A DNA stretch of 64,000 nucleotides from Ornithodoros turicata (Eukaryota; Arthropoda; Arachnida; Ixodida; Argasidae). Below the pieces are notes generated by a model, which saw only the letters and a list, made by a program, of their open reading frames with translations, was not told the DNA's origin and did not search any database. The DNA is taken from assembly GCF_037126465.1 (NCBI RefSeq), contig NC_088201.1:70702879-70766878 (forward strand), read 5' to 3'. Shown piece by piece: positions 1 to 10,312 of the stretch. The position numbers and the translations under genes were made by a program. Position 1 is the first letter of the stretch. Each line of letters begins with the position of its first letter.

Positions 1-179
1 TAGTGACGTTTATAAAACTCTGCTGCTTCAATTTCTCCTTCCAAAGTTGCAATTTTGGTTTCTTGCAAACAGGCAACGTCCACTTTTTTCTCTAGCAACA
101 AATTCAATACACACTGCTTTCGAAAACTCGACACTAAACTTACTACGTTCAGTGTAGCAATTACAAAAGAGCTGCGCAT
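1..179 (-). CDS. LINE A ORF2, N-terminus of the APE endonuclease (partial)
   Basis: The ATG at 179-177 lies 90 bp past the ORF1 stop. About 59 codons remain before the window edge. The opening VIATLNV and the later CLQETKI are the first two conserved motifs of apurinic-like LINE endonucleases (the N and the catalytic E region). The matching ORF2 start in LINE D is at 13723. No ORF2 break is visible in the part present. Confidence 0.75.
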   Translation of the reverse strand, partial: MRSSFVIATLNVVSLVSSFRKQCVLNLLLEKKVDVACLQETKIATLEGEIEAAEFYKRH

Positions 180-268
180 GTTATTTATGTGCCCTCTTCC
201 TTTGTTTTCTGCCCGTCTGTTTTACTATTTTCTCTGCTTATCCCTTCCCTATACCTGTCTCTGGTGTA

Positions 269-1405
269 TTACGGCACTGTCGGCGTTGCAACAAATTTCC
301 TTCTCTTGCTTTGCACTATTTTCCAGCTTCTTTCTGCCATTGGCTCCTCCCTTGGCCTCCGCTTTTCACCGGTGTCTTCTTCCATACGATCTCCACTGGT
401 TAAAATCTTCAACCCTGCCTCCTCATCTATCCTTCCGTCATGCTTTGGAGGCCTTCCAATTTCACCTTCCTGGTTGTCTTCTACGCTTGTCGTACCTCCC
501 GCCGCCTCTTCTGCCAAACCGCCGTCGTCTGCTTTCGTGGGGATCTCTCCAGGAATGGGATCGGTGCCATCGCTTCTGCTATCCGCCAGATCTTCTCTTT
601 CTGCTTCCACAGCTTCCTCATGATCCATTGGTATTCCTTCTAAGATGTACTCTCCTGAAGCTCTTGTCATGCTGGCGTAGGTCTTAACACAATCAACCAT
701 CTCGTGGCCTACTCGGCCACACCCAGTACACCGCGGGGCGTTACACAGCCTCCTGACATGTCCTTTTTGGCGGCAACGCAGACATATCGGCGCCCTGCCT
801 TCCACCGTAACAAGCACTTGACTGCCATTAATCCTTGCTTGGTGAGGAACACTTTCAACAGTCACTCCCGGGTCCAGTTTGAGCGATAAAAGCCTTGACG
901 TCGTCTCCACTTGCTCCATTCCTTCGCTTTTCCATTTCAAGCGGTTTAACTCTTTCACTTCGCCATACACTTTGAAGAAACTTTTAATCGTCTCGTCAGC
1001 GACATGAAAACGCACCCAGTGCAGTCGAATCTTGACTAATTTCTCCCTGGGGTCCAAAATAAGGCATCGTCTTCCCTTCACGTTTAAGTCTTTCATTTCC
1101 AGCAACACGGCTCTTGCTTCTTTATTTTTTAGCGTTATTATCCAGCAATGATTAAACTGATACGGACCCAAACATGCCAGGTCCTCACCTTTGATAACCT
1201 TGAGAAGAGACACCTTGAAATCTTCCATTCTGTATGGCCTCCCTCTTAAATCGGCGTGTAGCACCAATGTATCCTCATTCAGCACGCTGGACGCAAAAAC
1301 AGGCAGCAAAGTCTTGTATTCTTCATCCATACGACCACCAAACACCTGCTCAGCCTGGCTCTCACCAGCCATATTCCTTGCTCCGTCGGAGCTCATGTCG
1401 TGCAC
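269..1405 (-). CDS. LINE A ORF1, nucleic-acid-binding protein with two CCHC zinc knuckles
   Basis: This is an open frame of 378 codons. Methionines at 1405 and 1396 are both possible starts; the second (MSSDG) aligns with the start of ORF1 in LINE D (MSSAG). The N-terminal half resembles an RRM-like LINE ORF1 fold (LHWVRFHVADETIKSFF). Near residues 206-240 are two knuckles, CLRCRQKGHVRRLC and CTGCGRVGHEMVDC, which would bind element RNA. The C-terminal third is acidic, then basic (KRRK). No stop or frameshift is seen, so this copy could be recent. The protein is expected to act as an RNP chaperone with the ORF2 product; that is family knowledge, not visible here. Confidence 0.8.
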   Translation of the reverse strand: MHDMSSDGARNMAGESQAEQVFGGRMDEEYKTLLPVFASSVLNEDTLVLHADLRGRPYRMEDFKVSLLKVIKGEDLACLGPYQFNHCWIITLKNKEARAVLLEMKDLNVKGRRCLILDPREKLVKIRLHWVRFHVADETIKSFFKVYGEVKELNRLKWKSEGMEQVETTSRLLSLKLDPGVTVESVPHQARINGSQVLVTVEGRAPICLRCRQKGHVRRLCNAPRCTGCGRVGHEMVDCVKTYASMTRASGEYILEGIPMDHEEAVEAEREDLADSRSDGTDPIPGEIPTKADDGGLAEEAAGGTTSVEDNQEGEIGRPPKHDGRIDEEAGLKILTSGDRMEEDTGEKRRPREEPMAERSWKIVQSKRRKFVATPTVP

Positions 1406-1436
1406 AACCGTCTCGGACGAAAACCGGAAGTGAACT

Positions 1437-1453
1437 CACTCGGCCATCGTGAC
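1437..1453 (-). pseudogene. 5' fragment of tRNA-Leu cut by LINE A
   Basis: On the minus strand the 17 bases GTCACGATGGCCGAGTG are the acceptor 5' strand and D-arm start of the array tRNA (one change, G to C, at position 5). The rest of the gene is beyond LINE A, outside the window. Confidence 0.8.
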
Positions 1454-1694
1454 AAGAAAAGTCTGTTGTAAAACTCATCAGCAGCTCTATGAGATCATTT
1501 GCGTTAATTACGTCTCCATAATAATGGAACCTTCGTTTCAAAAATCTTCAATCCCTTATGTGAACGATAGCGAGGTGAAGCAGAGACGGCCCTTTGCTGC
1601 TTCGCATGCTGTGTTTCCTACCTGTCACGCTTCGTTTTCTAGCACTGTCTCTTCTGCTTGACGCACGAGTACAACCCGTGTACAAAAACGTGTG

Positions 1695-1778
1695 TGTCAG
1701 AAGTGGGATTCGAACCCACGCCCGGAGAACCGGACTGCGACCTGAACGCAGCGCCTTAGACCATTCGGCCATCCTGAC
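1695..1778 (-). tRNA. tRNA-Leu (CAG)
   Basis: This is an 84-nt type II tRNA. The acceptor GTCAGGA pairs with TTCTGAC, and the discriminator is A. The anticodon arm GCGTTCAGGTCGC exposes CAG. The long variable arm is followed by the T-arm GTGGGTTCGAACCCAC. The D-loop has GAATGG where other copies have GAGTGG. No intron and no encoded CCA are present, as expected for a eukaryotic nuclear gene. Confidence 0.9.
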
Positions 1779-2019
1779 AAGAAAAGTCTCATGTAACACT
1801 CATCAGCAGCTCCATGAGATCATTTGCGTTAATTACGTCTCCATAATAATGGAACCTTCGTTTCAAAAATCTTCAATCCCTTATGTGAACGATAGCGAGG
1901 TGAAGCAGAGACGGCCCTTTGCTGCTTCGCATGCTGTGTTTCCTACCTGTCACGCTTCGTTTTCTACCACTGTCTCTTCTGCTTGACGCACGAGTACAAC
2001 CCGTGTACAAAAACGTGTG

Positions 2020-2103
2020 TGTCAGAAGTGGGATTCGAACCCACGCCCGGAGAACCGGACTGCGACCTGAACGCAGCGCCTTAGACCACTCGGCCATCCT
2101 GAC
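2020..2103 (-). tRNA. tRNA-Leu (CAG)
   Basis: This is a second array copy of 84 nt with all stems intact, and it matches the array consensus. It lies exactly 325 bp from its neighbours. Confidence 0.92.
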
Positions 2104-2344
2104 AAGAAAAGCCTCGTGTAAAACTCATCAGCAGCTCTATGAGATCATTTGCGTTAATTACGTCTCCATAATAATGGAACCTTCGTTTCAAAAATCTTCA
2201 ATCCCTTATGTGAACGATAGCGAGGTGAAGCAGAGACGGCCCTTTGCTGCTTCGCATGCTGTGTTTCCTCCCTGTCACGCTTCGTTTTCTACCACTGTCT
2301 CCTCTGCTTGACGCACGAGTACAACCCGTGTACAAAAACGTGTG

Positions 2345-2428
2345 TGTCAGAAGTGGGATTCGAACCCACGCCCGGAGAACCGGACTGCGACCTGAACGCA
2401 GCGCCTTAGACCACTCGGCCATCCTGAC
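2345..2428 (-). tRNA. tRNA-Leu (CAG)
   Basis: This is a third array copy of 84 nt, identical to the 2020-2103 copy over the tRNA. Box A and box B (GGTTCGAACCC) are intact. Confidence 0.92.
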
Positions 2429-2671
2429 AAGAAAAGTCTCGTGTAAAACTCATCAGCAGCTCTATGAGATCATTTGCGTTAATTACGTCTCCATAATAAT
2501 GGAACCTTCGTTTCAAAAATCTTCAATCCCTTATGTGAACGATAGCGAGGTGAAGCAGAGACGGCCCTTTGCTGCTTCGCATGCTGTGTTTCCTACCTGT
2601 CACGCTTCGTTTTCTACCACTGTCTCTCTTCTGCTTGACGCACGAGTACAACCCGTGTACAAAAACGTGTG

Positions 2672-2755
2672 TGTCAGAAGTGGGATTCGAACCCACGCCC
2701 GGAGAACAGGACTGCGACCTGAACGCAGCGCCTTAGACCACTCGGCCATCCTGAC
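2672..2755 (-). tRNA. tRNA-Leu (CAG), variable-arm variant
   Basis: This is a fourth array copy. One base in the variable arm differs (CCTGTTCT in place of CCGGTTCT on the tRNA strand). The cloverleaf is otherwise intact, so it may still function. Confidence 0.88.
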
Positions 2756-2991
2756 AAGGAAAGTCTCGTCTAAAACTCATCAGCAGCTCTATGAGATCAT
2801 TTGCGTTAATTACGTCTCCATAATAATGGAACCTTCGTTTCAAAAATCTTCAATCCCTTATGGGAACGATAGCGAGGTGAAGCAGAGACGGCCCTTTGCT
2901 GCTTCGCATGCTGTGTACCTGTCCCGCTTCGTTTTCTACCACTGTCTCTTCTGCTTGACGCACGAGTACAACCCGTGTACAAAAACGTGTG

Positions 2992-3075
2992 TGTCAGAAG
3001 TGGGATCCGAACCCACGCCCGGAGAACCGGACTGCGACCTGAACGCAGCGCCTTATACCACTCGGCCATCCTGAC
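2992..3075 (-). tRNA. tRNA-Leu (CAG), probably decayed, at the 3' end of LINE B
   Basis: This fifth copy has a T-loop change (GTTCGGATCCC, altering box B) and a D-arm change (GGTATAAGG in place of GGTCTAAGG). LINE B's poly(A) tail ends five bases upstream of its 5' end, so its upstream flank is now LINE sequence. It is probably a pseudogene. Confidence 0.7.
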
Positions 3076-3209
3076 AAGGATTTTTTTTTCTTTTCCACAT
3101 TTTATTAACAAAACACACAAGTGCACACAACTACAGGTACGTCACACGGTCGCAACGCCGTGGGTCATTACAAAACGTCTAAAGAGGAAACTGAAGACCT
3201 TTTGAATTT

Positions 3210-6200
3210 GTACATACGATTTTACAAGTACGTAAGGGCATCAGACAATGTTTCTAACCAATCTGGCAGCTCTAAACATCGCATAAGGCACAGCTTAAGT
3301 TGAGATATTTCTATCTTAAAGTATTTCATAGGAGGCATTAACGGTTCTTCGTTCCTGTCAGCCATACGAAGTTTCCACAGACAGTACAAGGCTATAAGCA
3401 TGACAATATCGTACCTGACTGTTTCCCTCGGGTGTAATGGGAGAAACCATATATGGTGTGTGGGTTAAGCCGAAGTCGAGTTTTGAAAACTTTATACTGG
3501 AGATCGTCCCAGAATAACTGGGCTTCTGTGCAGTCTAAGAAAAGGTGATCATGCGTTTCAGGAACTTTGCAGAACCTGCAGTCTGCCGACCAGGGCACGT
3601 ATATGCCCTTCTGCGCGAGCCATGCCTTGACAGGTAGTGTTGACGTATGAAGTTTGTAAAAGAATGTCTTCATGTTTGGTTTGATTGGCATCCTTTGGAC
3701 TCGAACCAAAACATCCCTGCCTGGCCAAGTGGGTGGAATATCTCGATAGACAGGCACAGGGAACAATGTATCGATCAAGTGGGCCGCCAGCGTTTTCTTG
3801 TTGACAGACAAGAGGTATTCAGGGGTAAACCTGGCTTTCAAAAACAGCATGCACTCAACGACCTCCTTGAAAAAGCCTGTTAACCGCATCGTTCCCTCTG
3901 TGAACGTGACGTGTAACTCCGGGATGTAATTATATGTAAGGATGCGTTTTACTCCCTCGAGAACTGGATGCAGCTCCTCACGAATGAACCAGAGTCTCAT
4001 GACCAGTTGTTTGACAAAGAGGTGCTGTAGGCTGAGGCCTCCATCACGAAGTTTTCGAAAAAGATAGTCGCGACGCATCCTCTCAAATGTAGAGCACCAG
4101 ATTGTGGTGGCAAAAACCCTGTGACAGGCGTGCACTAGTTTGCGCGGGCATTGCAAGACTTGCAAAAGGTAAACCAGTTTAGCAGCTAGAAACACGTTGC
4201 AGTCGCTCGCTGAAAAATTGAAAGGTCTTTCTTCCTCCAGATGAAAGCGTGTTTCCTTATGTTGTCGAGCCTCTGGGACCACATTCTACTCGGGTTCCTG
4301 GTTTCTTGCAAAAGGACACCAAGATAACGAAGGTTTTGTTCCTGCCACGGAATTCCGCAAAAAGCTCCAGGTGTTGTCGCCCAGTGGCCGCACCAAACGC
4401 CTAAGGACTTGTCTTTGTTTACACGCGCTCCAGACGCTTGGCCAAACAAATCAACTTGTTCCATGACATTCACTACGCTAGGTTTGTCCTTGACAAGGAA
4501 TGCAAGATCATCAGCATATGCGGCCACCTTGATCACAGTACCGGCCAGTTCGAACCCGTGGATATCATTCAGACGGATGACTCGCCGACACAGCGGCTCC
4601 AGGTACAAGTCAAAGAGCAGTGGTGACAGGGGACAGCCCTGTCGAACCGAGGATCGCAGCATTATCGGTGCGGCAAGAGTCTTGTTAATGATGAGGCTCG
4701 TGGCAACTTGCTCGTAACAAAGCTTGATGCGGCCGACAAAGCGAGCTCCCACGTTGACGTATTCCAGCAACGCAAACAAATATGTGTGACATACGCGGTC
4801 AAAAGCCTTAGAAAGGTCCAGCTGCAACATGGCCACATGGTCCCCCTCGTACCGACACCAATCCAGAATGGTACGCACCACATGGATATTCGTCAGTATA
4901 GTTCTACCCCTTATTCCGCACGTTTGGTGATCACCTATCAATTGAGGTAACACAAGTTGTAGTCGAGCAGCCATAACTTTGGCGTATATTTTGTAATCGA
5001 CATTGCATAGGGTAATTGGCCTGTAATCAGTAACCTTTGCCGTCAAACCTTCTGCAACTTTTTTAGGAACCAGCACGGTGTGCGATCGCCGGAAACTGCC
5101 GGAAAAAATCCCGTTTTCTTCAGCCTCGGCGTATACATCCAGCAAAATAGGCACGAGATAAGCGGAAAACCTCTTGTAGAACTCGGCACATAGACCGTCC
5201 GGTCCAGGGGAACGATTTAACTTCAGTGATGCAATTGCGTCGCTGATTTCTTGTTCTGTGAGCGGCGACGCTAACACTTCTTTATCCGGTTCCCCGAGCT
5301 TAGGCAGTTCAGAGAGGAAAGCCTGGATACAACCCTGATTGGCAGTGATAGCTGCCGTCCCAAACAAACTTGTGTAATATTGCACAAAATGGGGCTTTAT
5401 GTCCTCGAGGTCAGTCACCACTTTTCCCTCACTTTCCAAGCACGTGATGAGCCGACCACCCGTGTGCTTACGCTCCTCTGCGATGCTGCTTTTCGTGGGA
5501 ACTTCACCAGCAAGGAATCGTTTGGATCTGGACCTAACTCTTGCGCCTTCGTACCTGTTATGGTCGAGGAGTTCTAGACGAAGCTTAATGTCGCTTATCT
5601 CCTCTAAATACGATCCAGGGTTTCCTGCATCCAACTGCAGTAGAGCTTGGTACGCCTCTTTCAACTTGTTCTCTTCATACATGCGTTGATATGACAATAC
5701 GTTACTTCGCTCAATTGCAAATGATCTGACCTCCTGCTTAAAGTACTCCCATTGCGCCGCCCCACATCTCGTGTCAGAGCTGATGTTGGCCAGCCTATCC
5801 ACAACATATTCCACAAACGGCACATCATCAAGGAGCATTGCATTCATTTTCCACAACTTCCAAGACCTTGAATCGCCCACGCCGCGAGCTCGATTTCCGA
5901 CGGTGACGATCACGAGGCAGTGATCAGTAAAGTACACCGGATGAACTTCATACCGAGACACATCTTTGCGCTGATTTTGGCCTCGGGAAAAATATATCCG
6001 ATCCAACCTTGCATGTGAGCTGCCTTGAAAGTGTGTGTTAGAGCACTGCACGGGCCGACTTTTCCGGGCCCGACCCGGCCCGGGCGCATCGAAAAATGGC
6101 CCGGCCCGACCCGGGCCCGGACCTTCATATTTTTAGGCGGCCCGGCCCGGCCCGGCCCGGTGACCCAGTGACTAGAGCCCGGCCCGGCCCGGCGTCTAAG

Positions 6201-7345
6201 CAAATAGAGCCCGGCCCGGCCCGGCCCGGTGACCCGGCGAGTAGATCCCGGCCTAGTATTTCCAGCCGCGACGTACGCGTTTCTGGCGATTATCAAACAA
6301 ATTTATAAGTAAATTTATAAGGAGAGAAGACAAACTTACAAGTGATGGCGGTTTAACACCGTAACCGCACGAGACCAAATTAAATCCAGAACGCACGGGG
6401 CGTTATCGTTACACTGTCAAGATTTTGCGGAGATAGAGCATGCTGTCGACAAACTGCTTCTCCCAGTCCCTATCCCTCTCACCAAGCTTTGCCAAAGTGA
6501 TTGTGAAATATGTGAGGAGTGAGGAGCAATGTAAAGTGGCTTGGAGAATGTTCTAGGGGGTCGAATCATATGCATAATGCAGTACCCTTTGCTTGTCTTT
6601 GCAAAATATGCACAGGAATGACGCAAGCGTATGATGATATGAACTAATGCATCTCCAATGTGCGGAATTAGCTGCGTGGCCCGGCCGGGCCTGACTCTCG
6701 GGAACATATTTGTCGGCCCGGGCCCGGCCCGGCCCGCATTGGTGGCGTATTTTAACGGCCCGGGCCCGGCCCGGCCCGCGGTGCTGGCGTATTTTGTCGG
6801 CCCGGGCTCGGCCCGGCCCGGAGCACACAGCCAATAACAAGCCCAGCCCGGCCCGCGGGCCGGGTCGGGCCCGGGCCGGGTCGGGGGCCCGGGCCCGTGC
6901 AGTGCTCTAGTGTGTGTACTTGATGGTTGCATGCGTACTGAGCTCAGCAGCGTCCCTAAAACCGTATGCCTCTACTATGCGTTTAAGGCACTCAGCACTA
7001 GGGTCTTCTATCCCCCGGGGCGTGCTGCGGTCATTCGCTGACAGAACACAATTAAAATCCCCTAAGAAAACCATGTTACAATTTGCGTTGAAGTATTGCT
7101 CCGATGATTCAAAGAACGCACACCGCTGATTTACGTCGTTAGGCGCATAAACAACTAAAATCCTCCAAAGCTCTCCTTCAATGAGGGCATCAAGCATAGC
7201 TGCCCTACCCTCACTGTCTACCGCATGGTACACACAAGTATAGGAAAGACGCTTTCGTACGAAAAGCATAACTCCAGCCGAGTGACCAACAGCGCGGCTT
7301 ACAACAACGTCATACTGATCCATGAAATATTGGGACAGCATTTTT
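3210..7345 (-). pseudogene. LINE B ORF2 (APE, RT, C-terminal Cys motif), broken
   Basis: The frame opens in the APE domain (7345-6918), with VVSRAVGHSAG and the catalytic LGDFNC. It is cut by the hAT-like insert exactly where IKYTH meets THFQGSSH, then resumes with the APE motif SHARLDRIYFS at ~6025. The RT domain follows: RSPGPDGLCAEFYK, DYRPITLCNVDYKIYAK, LDLSKAFDRV, RQGCPLSPLLF and the catalytic YADD at ~4515. A frameshift near 4190-4280 moves the reading frame into 4282-3392, which ends with the Cys motif CRFC...HDHLFLDC. A further frameshift lies near 3392-3410, after which DIVMLIALYCLWKLRMADRNEEP is still recognisable. It is not functional. Confidence 0.88.
6039..6909. mobile_element. 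hAT-like non-autonomous element with CCCGG-rich subterminal repeats
   Basis: This 871-bp element has perfect 18-bp terminal inverted repeats TAGAGCACTGCACGGGCC and an 8-bp duplication GTGTGTGT at 6031-6038 and 6910-6917, which is the hAT length. About 200 bp next to each end are packed with CCCGG/GGCCC repeats. The centre (6260-6660) has ordinary composition and no transposase motif. The open frames across the GC-rich ends are a by-product of the repeats. It lies in the APE domain of LINE B and so is younger than LINE B. Confidence 0.85.
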
Positions 7346-7590
7346 CCTGACAAGGAAAGTCTGGTGTAAAAATCATCAGCAGCTCTATGAGATCATTTGC
7401 GTTAGTTACGTCTCCATAATAATGGAACATTTGTTCCAAAAATCTTCTAAACCCTATGTGAACGATATCGAGGTGAAACGGACACGTGCATTTGCTGCGT
7501 CGCATGCTGCGTTTCCTTCCTGTCACGCTTCCTTTTCTACCACTGTCTCTTCTGCTTGCCGCAAGTGCAACTCGTGAACAAAAACGTGAG

Positions 7591-7670
7591 TGTCAGAAGT
7601 GGGATTCGAATCCACGCCCGGGGAACCGGACTGCGACCTGAACGCAGCGCCTTAGACCACTCGGCCATCC
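7591..7670 (-). pseudogene. tRNA-Leu (CAG) lacking its first four bases
   Basis: The tRNA body is intact from the 3' end to AGGATGGCC, but the first four bases (GTCA) have been replaced by the tail of LINE C (AAAGAAA). The acceptor stem cannot form. Bases 7658-7670 (plus CACTCGGCCATCC) are the left copy of the 13-bp duplication repeated at 14846-14858. Confidence 0.85.
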
Positions 7671-10236
7671 TTTCTTTTTTTTCCACCAGGTAATAACGTT
7701 TATTTATAAACATTAAAATAAGCTATGACTGTACAGTGTTAATGAGTGATGTATGACGAATGAATGATGCACACCGTAGCATCCAAATACACAGGATACA
7801 AAAAAAGTACATGGTACACAACACACAGGTTGCACAGGTCACATACAGAGAGTAAAAATTTACATACACACAGGATAGAAAAAAATGCGTGGTATACAAC
7901 GCACAGGTTAAACACGTCACACACAGAGAGAAATAATTTACACAGATGCTCTAACAACGGTGGTGCTTCCAAATGCTGCATGCAGCATAGCTTCAGCTGC
8001 GTTATTTCTACTTTAAAATACTGCATGGGCGACGCCAATGGCTCTTCATTTCTGTCTGCCATACGCAGCTTCCACAAGCAATACGTAGCTATCAGCATGA
8101 TAATATCGTAGCGTATATCTTCATTCGGATGTAAAGGTAGGAATCTGATTGTATGTGGGTTCAGAGAGAGGCGTTTATTCAGTACTTTAATCTGTATGTC
8201 GTCCCAGAAAAACTGTGCTTCCGTACAATCAAGAAAGATGTGGTCAACGGTTTCAGGGACTTTGCATAACCTGCAGTTGGCAGACCATGGAACATACATG
8301 CCTTTCTGTTCCAACCATGCTTTCACAGAGAGCGTTGATGTATGAAGCTTGAAAAAGAATGTTTTCATATTCGGCTTTATGTGCATGCGTTTGACCCTGT
8401 GTAAAACGTCCGCTCCAGGCCACTCAGACGGAATTTGCCTGTAAATTGGCACGGGAAACAAGGTATCTATCAAATGGGCTGCCAACACTTTCTTTGAAAC
8501 CGAAAAGATTTAATCTGGGGTAAACCTGACTTTTAGAAAGTTGATGCAGTCCACGACCTCCTGATAAAACCCTGTCAACTGCAAGCCTTGCTCGTGGAAG
8601 CCAACATATATATCAGGCATATAGTTGTAGGCTACTGCTCTCTTCACGGCGTCTAATAGGGGGTGCACAGGCTGCCTATAAAACCAGAGTCTCATAATTA
8701 GCTGCTTTATAAACAAGTGCTGTAGACCTAAACCTCCATCCTTGACTTTCTTGAAAAGGTTTTCTCGGCGCATTCTTTCAAATGTTGAGCACCATATCGT
8801 GGTGGCAAACACGCGATGGCATGCATGTACGATTTTACGGGAACACTGAAGTACTTGCAAAATGTATACCATTTTCGCCACCAAAAACACATTGCAAACT
8901 GAAGCCCGCTGGAATATTGACAGTTCGTTGCCTCTCCAAGTGAATGCATGCTTTTTCATCTTATCAATTCTTTCTGACCACATCCTGTTTGTGTTTCTAC
9001 TTGCGTGTAATGGCACCCCCAGGTAGTCCGGGTTGCTCGTCTGCCACTTGATATCGCAAAATATTTCTGGAGTTGAACCCCAAAGCCCACACCATACTCG
9101 TAAAGACTTCTCTTTGTTTACTTGAGCTCCAGAAGCTGCACAAAACAAGTCGACCTGCTCCATTATTTTTTCGACACTTCTCTTATCTTTCACCAAGAAC
9201 GCAACGTCATCTGCATACGCCACAACTTTAACTTCAACACCACCCAGCTGAAAGCCATGAACGTCATACTGACAGATTACGTGTCTACACAACGGTTCTA
9301 AGTACAAATCGAAAAGTAAAGGCGCTAAAGGACAACCTTGCCGGACCGAAGCTCCAAGCGCAATCGGGGTGGCAATGAATCTATTCACCACAAGGCTCGT
9401 TGCAACTAGTTTGTAGCACAACTGGATGCGATTTACAAACCTATCTCCCATGTTGACATGACGCAGCAATGCGAACAGGTATGTATGACAAACTCTATCG
9501 AAAGCTTTCGAAAGATCCAACTGTAGCATCGCCACATGCCCACCCTCATATCTGCACCAGTCCAACACCGTACGAACTAGGTGTATATTGGTTTGTATTC
9601 TTCTATTCTTGATGACACACGTTTGATGTTCCCCTACTAGATGGGGCAACACAAATTGCAGACGTGCAGCAAGCACTTTAGCGAAAATTTTGTAGTGAAC
9701 ATTGCAGAGGGTAATAGGTCTATAGTCAGTCACTTGCGGAGTGGACCCCTCAGCTATTTTCTTCGGGATTAATACAGTGTGTGACCTCCGAAAACTAAGA
9801 GAAAAAATGCCCTTTTCCTCCGCTTCTGCATAAAGATTAAGTAAAACAGGCGTGAGCAGCTCTACGTACTTCTTGTAGAACTCTGCTCCCAAGCCATCCG
9901 GCCCGGGAGTGCGGTTGAAAGCTAACTCTTTGATTGCACACTGTATTTCTGTTGCTGCAATGTCCGACCCTAACATTTCTTTCTCCTCCTCACTTAGCTT
10001 TGGCATGGTTGCAATGTACCTATTTATCAAACCCTCATCGACTTTTCGTGCTGTTTGTCCAAACAAACTCTTATAGTAATCGACGAATATCTCCCTCACT
10101 TTCTCAGAATCACCCACTACTTTACCCCCGTGCTCTAAACTTTCAATGCGCCTACTACGCGTCTGCTTCCTCTCTATTGCCAAATAGCTTTTGTTTGGCG
10201 TTTCATCCGGCAAATATCTCTTTGTTCGACATCTAA
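7671..10236 (-). mobile_element. LINE C, Tx1/L1-like, 5'-truncated, 3' end in a tRNA-Leu gene
   Basis: The A-rich tail begins at 7671 directly against the tRNA body. The 5' truncation lies near 10230-10248, where the sequence passes into the 3' tail of LINE D without any tRNA sequence between them. C and D together (7671-14845) are bracketed by one pair of 13-bp duplications. The 3' untranslated region (7790-7930) carries a short internal duplication that lengthens the ORF2 C-terminus. Confidence 0.85.
7739..10231 (-). pseudogene. LINE C ORF2 (RT and C-terminal domain), one nonsense codon
   Basis: A single frame runs from the truncated 5' end (VRCRTKRYLPDETP) through RTPGPDGLGAEFYKKY, DYRPITLCNVHYKIFAK, LDLSKAFDRV, RQGCPLAPLLF and the catalytic YADD (~9225). 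A TAA at about 8507-8509, after VRFTPD, interrupts the frame, which continues in phase (from 8488) with the Cys motif CRLCKVPETVDHIFLDC and KLRMADRNEEP. Only that stop breaks the remaining part. The APE domain and ORF1 are missing. Confidence 0.88.
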
Positions 10237-10312
10237 CTCTTTCTTTCTAAGTTTTTTAACTTTTATTTCATTCATATCAAAATAACACTTCTATGATGAT
10301 GACAATGTGAAT

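Larger units (their letters stand above)
1..1436 (-). mobile_element. LINE A, Tx1/L1-like, 5' part, inserted in a tRNA-Leu gene
   Basis: This is the 5' end of a non-LTR retrotransposon reading leftwards and running off the window. Its first base abuts the tRNA-Leu fragment GTCACGATGGCCGAGTG (minus strand, 1453-1437). A ~30-bp leader precedes ORF1, followed by a 90-bp spacer and the start of ORF2. The layout (ORF1 with two CCHC knuckles, then an APE-RT ORF2) is typical of Tx1/L1-group LINEs. The 5' junction in the tRNA is the same as in LINE D at 14845, so the 5' end looks complete. The 3' end is outside the window. Confidence 0.85.
3081..7345 (-). mobile_element. LINE B, Tx1/L1-like, 5'-truncated, inserted at the 5' edge of a tRNA-Leu gene
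   Basis: The A-rich tail (T run at 3081 on the plus strand) is followed by CCTGACAAGGA at 3070-3080. The same 11 bp recur at 7346-7356 beyond the truncated 5' end, giving a clean target-site duplication that spans the tRNA start and its flank. The element enters within the APE domain, so ORF1 is missing. A hAT-like insertion (6039-6909) interrupts it, leaving about 3.4 kb of LINE. Confidence 0.9.

Noticed and set aside
55..687. 210-codon plus-strand frame
   Set aside because: It is antisense to LINE A ORF1/ORF2, which have clear motifs; this frame has none.
1695..3075. Regularly spaced repeats that might suggest a CRISPR array
   Set aside because: Units are 325 bp, contain a tRNA gene, and sit in eukaryotic transposon-rich DNA.
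1548..3126. Long open frames (up to 276 codons) across the tRNA array on both strands
   Set aside because: They are repeats of the same 325-bp unit read through tRNA genes; no conserved domain, and the period is not host coding sequence.
5910..6932. Pro/Gly/Arg-rich frames over the GC-rich element
   Set aside because: They arise from CCCGG repeats of the hAT-like ends and change frame freely.
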